Shown here: positions 9,618-17,369 of the stretch, piece by piece
Layout of the letters: every line of letters begins with the position of its first letter
Numbering within the stretch: the stretch's first letter is position 1
NCBI RefSeq assembly: GCF_014926585.1
Contig: NZ_CP045422.1
Location: forward strand, 372,001-436,000
Direction: 5' to 3'
DNA length: 64,000 nt
Source of the DNA: Devosia beringensis
GTDB lineage: Bacteria; Pseudomonadota; Alphaproteobacteria; Rhizobiales; Devosiaceae
Program-made: the position numbers and the translations under genes
Notes under the pieces: generated by a model
Seen by the model: the letters and a program-made list of their open reading frames with translations, nothing else
Told to the model about the DNA's origin: nothing
Database searches by the model: none

Positions 9618-10496
9618 ATGTCGCGTCCTGACCGCCTGCCTGCCCAATTGCCGCGCCATCTGGTGGAGCGCGCCGTTGCCGCCGCGCTGGAGGAAGATCT
9701 GGGCCTGGCGGGGGATCTCACCAGCCAGGCGACACTGACCCCGACAGCGCAGGCGACTGCGAGTCTATCGGCGCGCGAAGGCGGCGTGATTGCCGGGCTG
9801 GACCTGGCGGCGGCGGCGTTCCGGCTGGTGGGCGACGGGGTGGTGTTCACGCCGCTGGTGGCCGATGGCGACAGCATTGGCGTCGGTGGCGTGGTGGCGA
9901 CGGTGACGGGCCCTGCCCGGCTGGTGATGTCGGCCGAACGGGTGGCGCTGAACTTCCTCAACCACCTCAGCGGCATCGCGACGCTGACGCGGACCTATGT
10001 GGATGCCGTGGCCGGAACGGGCGCGCAGATCTGCGATACACGCAAGACGACGCCGGGCCTGCGGGCCTTCGAGAAGTATGCGGTGCGCTGCGGCGGCGGC
10101 GCCAATCACCGCTATGCGCTCGATGATGCCATCCTGATCAAGGACAACCATATCGCCGTGGCGGGGAGCGTGGCGGCTGCCTATTCTGCAGCCGCAGCCT
10201 TTGCCGGGCACCTGGTGGCGATCGAGATCGAGGTACAGAACCTGGCCGAGCTGGAAGAGGCGCTAGCGGCCGGCGCCCGTGTCATCCTGCTCGACAATAT
10301 GGACAATGACCTGCTGCGCCAGGCGGTGGCGATCAATGCCGGGCGGGCCAGGCTCGAGGCCTCGGGCGGGGTGCGGCTGGAGCGGGTGCGCTCGATCGGG
10401 GAAACCGGCGTGGATTATATCTCGACCAGCCAGATCACCATGGCGGCCCAGCCGCTCGATCTGGGGCTCGATGTCGAGTTCGAGCAGCCAGCATGA
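9618..10496 (+). CDS. nadC: Nicotinate-nucleotide pyrophosphorylase (carboxylating)
   Basis: Quinolinate phosphoribosyltransferase: converts quinolinate and PRPP to nicotinate mononucleotide, CO2 and pyrophosphate in de novo NAD synthesis. The 292-residue protein shows the signature DTRKTTPGLRAFEKYAV, then the Arg/His-rich GGGANHRYALDDA and LIKDNHI substrate-binding segments, and a barrel strand ending VILLDNMDN. ATG 9618 starts MSRPDRLPAQLP; an in-frame ATG at 9564 is less likely. No nadA or nadB is visible in the window. The stop overlaps the start of cysQ in an ATGA, so the two are translationally coupled. The distant glutamine-dependent nadE at 29.8-31.4 kb serves the same pathway. Confidence 0.95.
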   Translation: MSRPDRLPAQLPRHLVERAVAAALEEDLGLAGDLTSQATLTPTAQATASLSAREGGVIAGLDLAAAAFRLVGDGVVFTPLVADGDSIGVGGVVATVTGPARLVMSAERVALNFLNHLSGIATLTRTYVDAVAGTGAQICDTRKTTPGLRAFEKYAVRCGGGANHRYALDDAILIKDNHIAVAGSVAAAYSAAAAFAGHLVAIEIEVQNLAELEEALAAGARVILLDNMDNDLLRQAVAINAGRARLEASGGVRLERVRSIGETGVDYISTSQITMAAQPLDLGLDVEFEQPA

Positions 10497-11305
10497 CCCA
10501 AGTGCAGGCGCTAACCGCGCTGGCGCTGGAGGCGGCCATAGCGGCGGCGCAGGCGATCCTGGCGGTCTATGCCCGGCCGATCAATGCCGTGGCCAAGGGC
10601 GATGGCTCGCCGGTGACCGAAGCCGACCAGGCGGCCGAGGCGATCATCCTGCAATACCTTGCGCCCAGCGGCATTCCGGTGCTGGCCGAGGAAAGCGTGG
10701 CGGCGGGGATCATCCCAGACCTGGGCGCACGCTATTTCGTCGTCGATCCGCTCGACGGCACCAAGGAATTCATCAAGCGCAATGGCGAGTTCACCGTCAA
10801 TATTGCGCTGGTCGAGCATGGAGTGCCGGTGATGGGGGTGGTGCTGGCGCCGGTCAGCGGCGAGGCCTTTGTCGGCGATGCGCGCGGCGCCTCTGTCTGC
10901 GACACGGCCTCGGGCAGCGTCCGCAATACGCAGTCCATCACGGTCTCGAACCGGCCGGCCCTGCGCGTCGTCGCTAGCCGCTCGCATGGTCATGCCGCCC
11001 TGGCGCAACTTTGCGCCGCGCTCGACATCAGGAGCGATGTATCGGTGGGCTCGTCGCTGAAATTCTGCCTGCTGGCGCGCGGCGATGCCGAGCTTTACCC
11101 CCGCTTTACCCCGACCTGTGACTGGGACACCGCTGCCGGCCAGGCAGTGCTAGAAGCCGCAGGCGGGGCGGTGCTGACGCTGGACGGGGAACGCCTGCGC
11201 TATGGCACAGGCCGGCCGGGCTTTCTCAATCCCTATTTCGTAGCCGCCGCCAATCTGGCGCTGGCGCAGCGGGCGGCCAGGGAAATGGCCGGTATTCTGG
11301 GCTGA
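10493..11305 (+). CDS. cysQ: 3'(2'),5'-bisphosphate nucleotidase CysQ
   Basis: Inositol-monophosphatase-fold enzyme that removes the 3' phosphate from PAP (and PAPS), recycling the by-product of sulfate assimilation. The 270-residue protein carries the metal-binding motif DPLDGTKEFIKRNGEFTVN in its first half and the second family motif WDTAAGQAVLEAAGG near the C-terminus. GSSLKFCLLARGDAELYPR before it is typical of CysQ rather than SuhB. It overlaps nadC by 4 nt (ATGA), suggesting co-transcription, although no pathway link is obvious. The next gene downstream has its own promoter. Confidence 0.93.
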   Translation: MTQVQALTALALEAAIAAAQAILAVYARPINAVAKGDGSPVTEADQAAEAIILQYLAPSGIPVLAEESVAAGIIPDLGARYFVVDPLDGTKEFIKRNGEFTVNIALVEHGVPVMGVVLAPVSGEAFVGDARGASVCDTASGSVRNTQSITVSNRPALRVVASRSHGHAALAQLCAALDIRSDVSVGSSLKFCLLARGDAELYPRFTPTCDWDTAAGQAVLEAAGGAVLTLDGERLRYGTGRPGFLNPYFVAAANLALAQRAAREMAGILG

Positions 11306-11363
11306 AGCGCGAGCCATGCAACCTGGTCTTAACTGATCTGAGCAAACAGCTGCGCCGTAGAAC

Positions 11364-11420
11364 TTGCACGATTCACGGCTGACATATAATGAACCGGCAT
11401 ATATCGGCTCGGCATATGCC
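11364..11420 (+). promoter_or_regulatory. Promoter and probable PadR operator of the efflux operon
   Basis: A perfect TATAAT at 11385-11390 is preceded by TTGCAC at 11364-11369, with a short 15-nt spacer. The pentamer CATAT occurs at 11383, 11398 and 11413, exactly 15 bp apart; the last two copies are preceded by CGG or CCGG. The third copy lies in the perfect palindrome GGCATATGCC (11411-11420). The array overlaps the -10 and the expected transcription start, as expected for an autorepressor site just upstream of padR. That PadR binds here is inference. Confidence 0.65.
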
Positions 11421-11434
11421 CTCGGAGCGCGTGC

Positions 11435-11983
11435 ATGAACGTCAGAACACTGTGCCTTTCCGTCCTCTATGAGGGCGAATCCACCGGTTATGAAATTCGG
11501 CGCCAATGCGTCGAAGGCGAGTGCTCATACTTCATCGAGGCGAGCTTTGGCTCGATCTATCCTGCCCTGGCCAAGCTGGAAGAAGACAAGCTGGTCACCA
11601 GCCGCACCGAGCAGCAGGACGGCAAGCCGGCCAAGAAAATCTATTCGATCACCGAGGCGGGTCGCGAGGAATTTGCGCAGCAGCTGGCACAGCCGCTGGG
11701 CAATGACATGTTCCGCAGCCCCTTCCTGCTGTTTGCCCGCTTCGCCCATATTCTGCCGCGCGAGCTGGTAGAGGCGCGGGCCAATGAATTCCTGCAGGAG
11801 CGGGTCGACAAACTCAAGCATCTCGAAGAGGCAACGGCCAAGCGTAGCTGCAATGCAGCAGACGATTGGGTCATCAATTACGGACGTGCCATTATGGCGC
11901 TTGCTGAACAGCACATGCGCACCCATATGCACGAACTGATCACATTAGCGCGAGCCGAAGCGGCTAAAGACGCGGCTGAGTAA
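11435..11983 (+). CDS. PadR-family transcriptional regulator
   Basis: A 182-residue regulator with the PadR winged-helix at the N-terminus (LSVLYEGESTGYEIRRQ; GSIYPALAKLEEDKLV; KKIYSITEAGREEF) followed by a helical C-terminal dimerisation region. PadR proteins typically repress efflux or detoxification genes and release DNA on binding a small molecule. The adaptor gene begins 15 nt after its stop, so it is the first gene of the operon with the RND pump and most likely its repressor. The start ATG has GGAG about 9 nt upstream. Repeats at 11383-11420 are the candidate operator. The CEC near residue 30 (RRQCVEGECSYF) lies in the DNA-binding domain, so redox sensing is conceivable but unproven. 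Confidence 0.9.
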   Translation: MNVRTLCLSVLYEGESTGYEIRRQCVEGECSYFIEASFGSIYPALAKLEEDKLVTSRTEQQDGKPAKKIYSITEAGREEFAQQLAQPLGNDMFRSPFLLFARFAHILPRELVEARANEFLQERVDKLKHLEEATAKRSCNAADDWVINYGRAIMALAEQHMRTHMHELITLARAEAAKDAAE

Positions 11984-11998
11984 AGGGGCGACTTCTCT

Positions 11999-13249
11999 AT
12001 GCGTGCATTATTTTCTTACGGTATTGCCTTGGTGATCCTGCTTTTTGCAGGCGTGTGGCTGGCTACGGGTACCCTGGTCATGGGTGGCAGCGGCCCCGGC
12101 GAGGGCGAAAAGCCCATCATTTCCATTATCGAGGGCGAGGAGCACGGGCCGATCGCCACGCAACTGGCCAATGCCGGCGTGCTGGCGCAGCATGAGCCCA
12201 GCACCGAGCTCGATCCGCACATGACCATCGCACAGCGCACCGAAGGCGAACATGGGGCCGATGCCGCCCTGCAGTCAGTTCGGACCTCCACCTATGTGGC
12301 GCAGCCGTTCAGCATCGAAGTGCCGCTGCGCGGCCGCACCCAGGCCAAGGCCTCCGTTGGCGCCGTGGCGGAGACCTCGGGCGTAGTCGACACGGTGCAC
12401 GTGACCAAGGGTGATAATGTGGCGGCGGGCGACCTGCTGTGCACGCTTGACCAGGGCACGCGCGCTGCTGCCGTGGCCCAGGCCAAGGCCGGCATGGCGC
12501 AGGCAGAGGCGTCGCTGCAGCAGGCGCAGGCCGATTTCGACACCAATGCCGAACTGCGCGGCAAGGGCCTGGCGGCCGCCAATACCGCCCGCAGCGTCGA
12601 AGTCGCGCTGAGCTCGGCCAAGGCCGGCGTAACCTCGGCTGAGGCATCCCTCGAAAATGCCCAGGCCGAGCTCGACCGTACCGAAATCAAGGCCAAGGTG
12701 TCCGGCGTGGTGCAGGCGCCGCTGGCCGATGCCGGCGCGATGCTGGCCCAGGGTGCGCCCTGCGCCACCATCGTGCAGCTCGACCCCATGCTGTTCATCG
12801 GCCAGGTGCCGGAAGTGCGCATTGGCTTGGCCAAGCTGGGCCTGCCGGCCAAGATCACCACGATCACCGACCAGTCGGTCGACGGCAAGGTGACGTTCAT
12901 CGCGTCAACAGCGGATACGGCCACACGGTCGTTCCCGGTGGAAATCGAAGTGCCCAATGCCAATGGCACCATTCGTGACGGCATCACTGCAACCGCCGTG
13001 GTCACTATGGGCTCCGCCCCGGCGCATCTGCTGCCGCAATCGAGCCTGACCCTCGACGCTGACGGCGTGCTGGGCGTGCAGGCCGTGGTCGACGGCGCGG
13101 TCAGCTTCATGCCGGTGCAGATCGCCAGCGATACTCGCGAGGGTGTGTGGGTTCTCGGACTGCCAGTATCGGTCGACATCATCACCGTCGGCCAGGAGTA
13201 TGTCGTAGACGGCCAGGCGGTCGACGCCACCAATGTAACAGCGAGCTAA
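11999..13249 (+). CDS. RND efflux periplasmic adaptor (HlyD/MFP family)
   Basis: Membrane-fusion protein that bridges the inner-membrane pump to an outer-membrane channel. Residues 4-24 form a hydrophobic anchor. After an acidic linker come the first lipoyl half (SGVVDTVHVTKGDNVAAGDLLCTLD), an Ala/Gln-rich coiled-coil hairpin of about 100 residues, the second lipoyl half (KAKVSGVVQAPLADAGAML), and beta-barrel and membrane-proximal domains. It lies 15 nt after padR and 3 nt before the pump gene. The N-terminal segment between anchor and lipoyl domain (about residues 25-95) is longer than in AcrA and acidic. No outer-membrane channel gene follows, so the system probably borrows a TolC-like partner from elsewhere. 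Substrate unknown. Confidence 0.92.
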   Translation: MRALFSYGIALVILLFAGVWLATGTLVMGGSGPGEGEKPIISIIEGEEHGPIATQLANAGVLAQHEPSTELDPHMTIAQRTEGEHGADAALQSVRTSTYVAQPFSIEVPLRGRTQAKASVGAVAETSGVVDTVHVTKGDNVAAGDLLCTLDQGTRAAAVAQAKAGMAQAEASLQQAQADFDTNAELRGKGLAAANTARSVEVALSSAKAGVTSAEASLENAQAELDRTEIKAKVSGVVQAPLADAGAMLAQGAPCATIVQLDPMLFIGQVPEVRIGLAKLGLPAKITTITDQSVDGKVTFIASTADTATRSFPVEIEVPNANGTIRDGITATAVVTMGSAPAHLLPQSSLTLDADGVLGVQAVVDGAVSFMPVQIASDTREGVWVLGLPVSVDIITVGQEYVVDGQAVDATNVTAS

Positions 13250-13252
13250 GCC

Positions 13253-16200
13253 ATGCTGGATTTCATCGAACGCATCCTGCGGATGCCGCGTGTCGTGCTG
13301 ACGGTCATGGTGCTGCTGCTCGGGGCAGGCTTCATGGCCTACAATACCCTCCCCAAGGAAAGCTTCCCGGCGATCGACATCCCGTATTTCTACGTGTCGG
13401 TCAGCCAGACCGGCGTGTCGCCACGCGATGCCGAGCAATTGCTGGCCAAGCCGATCGAGGACCGGATCAAGGAAATCGACGGGCTGGAGAACTATTCCTC
13501 CACCTCGACCACCGGCCATACCTCGGTTTTCCTCGAATTCAACGTCAGTGCGGACAAGGACAAGGCCCTGTCGGACGTACGGGCGGCACTGGACGGTGTC
13601 GCGTCCGAACTGCCGGACGATGCCACCGAGCCGACCGTTTCGGAAATCTCGTTCACCGACACCCCGGTCATTTCGGTTGCCGTCTATGGCACAGTGCCCG
13701 AGCGCGAGCTGGTGCGTCGTGCCAACGATCTCATGGACGAGCTCGAGACAATGCCCGACGTCCAGAGCGTCACCCTGTCGGGGTCGCGCGATGAAGTGCT
13801 CGAGGTCACGATCGATCTCAACCGGCTCGAAGCCTATGACCTGACCGCCAGCCAGCTGTTCGACGCCCTGGCCAAGAACAATATGGTGGTGCCCGGCGGT
13901 ACGCTCGACACGGGCCAGGGCTCGTTCAACGTCAAGGTCCCCGGTCTGATCCAGAACGCCCAGGACGTCTATTCCCTGCCGCTCAAGACGGTGGGCGATA
14001 CGGTCGTGACCTTTGGCGATGTGGCCACAGTCACAAGGACATTCGAAGACGCCACCGAATATGCCCAGGTGAACGGCCAGCCGGCCATTACGCTGGGCGT
14101 GTCCAAAAAGCTCGGCACCAACGTCATCGACGTCTCCGACGAGGTCCGCCGGATCACGAGCCAGTTCACCGCTGACTGGCCACAGGCCATCGAGACCAGC
14201 TTCCTGATCGATCAGGCCGACACGACCAAAGGCATGTTCCGCTCGCTCGAGGCCGCCGTGCTGACCGCCGTGGCGCTGGTGCTGATCACCTGTATCGCCA
14301 CGTTGGGCTGGCGCGCCGCCATCATGATCGGCATGTCGATCCCGATCTCGTTCATGATCGCGTTCCTCGTGATCCAGATGCTGGGCATGACCATCAACAT
14401 GATGATCATGTTCGGCCTGGTGCTGGCGGTGGGCGTGCTGGTGGACGACCCGATCGTGGTCGTGGAATATGCCGAGCGCAAGCTGCAGGAGGGCGTGCCC
14501 AAGCGGGAAGCCTTCATCATGGCGGCGCGCAAGATGTTCGTGCCGGTGGTTTCGGCCACCTTCACGACACTGGGCGCCTTTGTGCCGCTGCTGTTCTGGC
14601 CCGGCATTATCGGCAAGTTCATGAGCTACCTGCCAACGGTGGTGATCGTGGTGATGATCGCGTCGCTGGTTTCGGCGCTGATCTTCATGCCCATCATCGG
14701 CGCCTTCATCGCCTCGACCCATGTCGACGAGAAGGAAAAGGAAGCCGCCGACATCGTGATGTATGCCGACAAGTTCGACCCCCAGAAGGTCCGCGGCGTC
14801 ACGGGCGTCTATGTGCGGACGATGGAGCATCTGATCCACCAGCCGGTCATCACGCTGGCGGTTGGTTTCGGCATCGTGGTCATGATGTTTGCTGCCTATA
14901 TGATGAACCCGACGGGCACCGAGGCCTTCCCGGCTTCCGAACCTGAATTCGGCACGGTCAACGTCATCACCAGGGGCAATTACTCGCCCGTGGAAATTCG
15001 CGACATGCTGATCGAGGTGCAGACCGAGATCCTCCAGGTCGAAGGCATCCAGGACGTGATCATGAGCTTTGGCGGTGGCACGGGCGGCAGTGCGCCACCC
15101 GACACCATCGGCTCGTTCAACCTGCAGCTGATGCCCTATGCCGAGCGCGTCAAGGCAGCCGAGATCTTCGAGAATATCCGCACCCGCGTGGCTGATATCT
15201 CGGGGCTGGAAGTGCAGATTGCCGCCCAGGAGAATGGTCCGCCAGCCGGCAAGGCCATCAACCTGCGCGTCGAGGGCACGGTCTATGACGACATTGCGCC
15301 GGCCGTGGCCAAGCTGCGTGACTATATCGAAAACGATCTTGGCAACACGATCGACGTCGAAGACGGGCGCCCTGCCCCCGGCATCGACTGGGAGATCACC
15401 ATCGACCGCGAGGCTGCAGCCAAGTACGGCATCGGCGTGCGTGAGCTGAGCCCCTATGTCCAGCTGGTAACCTCAGGCGTGAAACTGGGTACCTACCGCC
15501 CCGATGACGGCGGCGACGAGCTCGATATCCGGGTCCGTCTGCCGCAGAGCGAGCGCACCTTTGACGCGCTCGACTCCCTGCGGGTCGTGACCAGCCAGGG
15601 CCTGGTGCCGGTTGGCAACTTCATCGACCGCACGGCCGTGCCCAAGGTCGGCAACATCGCCCGGCGCAATGGCGTCTATGCTATGACGGTGGCGGCCAAT
15701 CTGGAAGAGGGCTTTGCCTCGCAGGACAAGATCGAGCAGATCAAGGCCTGGCAGGCCGAGCAGGAATGGCCGGCCAGCGTCGAGATCGTCTATGGCGGCG
15801 CCGCCGAACAGGTGGACGATACCAATGCCTTCATCGTCTCGGCCTTCGGCGCGGCGATGTTCCTGATCTTCCTGATCCTGCTGCTCGAATATAACAGCTT
15901 CTATCAGGTGCTGGTGACGCTCTCGACGGTGATCATGTCACTGGCCGGTGTGCTGCTGGGCATGCTGGTCACCGGGATGAGTTTCTCGGCGATCATGACA
16001 GGTCTGGGTATCGTGGCTTTGGCGGGTATCGTGGTGAAGAACGGCATCGTGCTGATCGACACCTATAACCACTATAACCGCGACGAGCATGTCGAGCCGG
16101 TCAAGGCCATGCTGATCACCATCAGCCAGCGGGTACGCCCGGTGCTGCTGACAGCCATGGTGACGGGCCTGGGCGTGATCCCGATGGCGATGAATATCGA

Positions 16201-16582
16201 GTTCGACTTCATCCGCCGCGAGATCGTGGTGGGCGGCATTGCCGGCTCGTGGTTCATCCATCTCAGCGCCGCGCTGGTCTCGGGCCTGTTCGTCTCCACA
16301 GCGCTGACCCTGGTCATGGTGCCGGTCATGGTGGTGGCGCCGACGGTGATGGGCGGGCAGATCAAGTGGCTGGCCGGGCAGTTCATGCGCCTCGTGCGCT
16401 TCCTGACCGGTCGCGGTGGCCAGCCCGCAATGGCGGTGCCGGCCGGGTTCGACGGCATGGCCGTGGAAATCCCCGCCGATGCCGATGGCGCCAAGCGCTA
16501 TATCGTCAGCCCCGATGCCGGACTGGTGGAAAAGGAAGAAAAGGGCGTGACCGTGGTCAGCCGCCCCGAAGCCGCCGAATAG
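13253..16582 (+). CDS. RND efflux pump permease (AcrB/HAE-1-like)
   Basis: Proton-driven inner-membrane exporter of 1109 residues, slightly longer than AcrB (about 1050). It has TM1 near residues 12-30, a large periplasmic porter domain, the TM2-6 block beginning near 330 with the proton-relay segment FGLVLAVGVLVDDPIVVVE, a second porter domain, and a second TM block containing TGLGIVALAGIVVKNGIVLID. The first block carries the expected DD pair; the second has Lys (VVKNG), as in the family. About 65 residues after TM12 form a hydrophilic cytoplasmic tail ending in charged residues, which is unusual. Co-transcribed with the adaptor and padR and closed by a strong terminator 20 nt after the stop. 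Confidence 0.93.
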   Translation: MLDFIERILRMPRVVLTVMVLLLGAGFMAYNTLPKESFPAIDIPYFYVSVSQTGVSPRDAEQLLAKPIEDRIKEIDGLENYSSTSTTGHTSVFLEFNVSADKDKALSDVRAALDGVASELPDDATEPTVSEISFTDTPVISVAVYGTVPERELVRRANDLMDELETMPDVQSVTLSGSRDEVLEVTIDLNRLEAYDLTASQLFDALAKNNMVVPGGTLDTGQGSFNVKVPGLIQNAQDVYSLPLKTVGDTVVTFGDVATVTRTFEDATEYAQVNGQPAITLGVSKKLGTNVIDVSDEVRRITSQFTADWPQAIETSFLIDQADTTKGMFRSLEAAVLTAVALVLITCIATLGWRAAIMIGMSIPISFMIAFLVIQMLGMTINMMIMFGLVLAVGVLVDDPIVVVEYAERKLQEGVPKREAFIMAARKMFVPVVSATFTTLGAFVPLLFWPGIIGKFMSYLPTVVIVVMIASLVSALIFMPIIGAFIASTHVDEKEKEAADIVMYADKFDPQKVRGVTGVYVRTMEHLIHQPVITLAVGFGIVVMMFAAYMMNPTGTEAFPASEPEFGTVNVITRGNYSPVEIRDMLIEVQTEILQVEGIQDVIMSFGGGTGGSAPPDTIGSFNLQLMPYAERVKAAEIFENIRTRVADISGLEVQIAAQENGPPAGKAINLRVEGTVYDDIAPAVAKLRDYIENDLGNTIDVEDGRPAPGIDWEITIDREAAAKYGIGVRELSPYVQLVTSGVKLGTYRPDDGGDELDIRVRLPQSERTFDALDSLRVVTSQGLVPVGNFIDRTAVPKVGNIARRNGVYAMTVAANLEEGFASQDKIEQIKAWQAEQEWPASVEIVYGGAAEQVDDTNAFIVSAFGAAMFLIFLILLLEYNSFYQVLVTLSTVIMSLAGVLLGMLVTGMSFSAIMTGLGIVALAGIVVKNGIVLIDTYNHYNRDEHVEPVKAMLITISQRVRPVLLTAMVTGLGVIPMAMNIEFDFIRREIVVGGIAGSWFIHLSAALVSGLFVSTALTLVMVPVMVVAPTVMGGQIKWLAGQFMRLVRFLTGRGGQPAMAVPAGFDGMAVEIPADADGAKRYIVSPDAGLVEKEEKGVTVVSRPEAAE

Positions 16583-16601
16583 AACTTGCCTCCAAAGCAA
16601 G

Positions 16602-16632
16602 AAAGGCCCGCAGCGATGCGGGCCTTTTTTTG
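16602..16632 (+). terminator. Rho-independent terminator of the RND operon
   Basis: A perfect 11-bp stem (AAAGGCCCGCA with TGCGGGCCTTT, 16602-16612 and 16617-16627) with GCGA loop is followed by a run of T. It starts 20 nt after the pump stop. Confidence 0.92.
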
Positions 16633-16647
16633 TTGTAGCACCTAGAC

Positions 16648-16703
16648 TTGCCAAATTAGCTGAAATAGCTATTTTAAGGATTAGCTATTTTAGCTGACAG
16701 GAG
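16648..16703 (+). promoter_or_regulatory. Promoter and symmetric operator of the phd-doc pair
   Basis: TTGCCA (16648-16653) and TATTTT (16670-16675), 16 nt apart, form a plausible promoter. TAGCT occurs at 16657, 16666, 16682 and 16691, with spacings of 9, 16 and 9 bp. The outer blocks make an imperfect inverted repeat, 16656-16671 against 16682-16697 (14 of 16 positions match). The repeats cover the -10 and the downstream region, the usual arrangement for Phd autorepression. AGGAG at 16699-16703 is the antitoxin ribosome site. Confidence 0.75.
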
Positions 16704-16710
16704 ACCGCAC

Positions 16711-16950
16711 GTGGCCAACATCACCGCGACAGATGCCAAGAACAAGTTTGGCCAAGTGCTCGAAATGGCGCAGGCAGAACCGGTTCGCATCCAGAAGAAC
16801 GGGCGCGACGTCGCGGTTGTGATGTCGCCCGAGCAATATGCAGCGCTGGTTGTCCAAAGTGGTGCGCCAAAGGTTCGGCCCGTGGTGGAGACATTGATGG
16901 CGCGAAGCATTGAGCGACGGAAATCGCTGTACGAAGCGCTCGCCAAGTAA
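16711..16950 (+). CDS. phd: Phd/YefM-family antitoxin
   Basis: A 79-residue type II antitoxin. The N-terminal region (ITATDAKNKFGQVLEMAQ, then PVRIQKNGRDVAVVMSPEQY) is the Phd/YefM DNA-binding fold. The C-terminal third is charged and should be the disordered toxin-neutralising tail. It starts at GTG 16711 with AGGAG 7 nt upstream. The toxin gene begins 6 nt after its stop, so the pair is one operon. Phd proteins repress their own promoter together with the toxin; the TAGCT repeats just upstream fit. The module sits between the terminator of the RND operon and a convergent ABC gene, as expected for an inserted accessory module. Confidence 0.9.
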   Translation: MANITATDAKNKFGQVLEMAQAEPVRIQKNGRDVAVVMSPEQYAALVVQSGAPKVRPVVETLMARSIERRKSLYEALAK

Positions 16951-16956
16951 CGCCTC

Positions 16957-17334
16957 ATGCACAGCTATCTGACGCTGGATGAAGTACTGCGCATGCATGC
17001 GATACTGCTGGAGGCCTTTGGTGGCGCGCCGGGCGTCCGTGATGCAGGACTGGTTGAGTCCGCACTGCTTCGCCCGCAGACCGGCTATTATGCGGACCTG
17101 ATCGAGGAAGCGGCGGCGCTCTGGGAGAGCATGGCGATGAACCATGGATTCATCGATGGCAACAAGCGCGTTGCGTTTGCCAGCGTCGAACTGTTCCTGC
17201 AGATGAATGGGGTGGACATTGCCGCAGGCAACGAAGAGCTTGAGCACTTCATTTACAGCAATCTCGAAGCCGGCACGTTCAGTAAGGACGTACTGGAAGC
17301 GTGGCTACACGCGCATGTGGAGCCGCTTACCTGA
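16957..17334 (+). CDS. doc: Doc-family toxin (Fic fold)
   Basis: A 125-residue toxin of the death-on-curing family. The catalytic motif HGFIDGNKR (H63, F65, D67, N69, R71) matches the Fic consensus, with Lys at the position that distinguishes Doc kinases from AMP-transferring Fic proteins (Gly there). Doc phosphorylates elongation factor Tu and stops translation. All key residues are intact, so the toxin looks functional. The antitoxin is immediately upstream. Its stop lies 35 nt from the stop of the convergent ABC gene. Confidence 0.9.
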   Translation: MHSYLTLDEVLRMHAILLEAFGGAPGVRDAGLVESALLRPQTGYYADLIEEAAALWESMAMNHGFIDGNKRVAFASVELFLQMNGVDIAAGNEELEHFIYSNLEAGTFSKDVLEAWLHAHVEPLT

Positions 17335-17369
17335 CACCTGGCTGCTGAAACTTGATGTCGCCCCCCGCC

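Noticed and set aside
12905-14839. 644-codon minus-strand frame across the RND genes
   Set aside because: Extremely His/Asp-rich, spans two real genes on the other strand, and has no family features.
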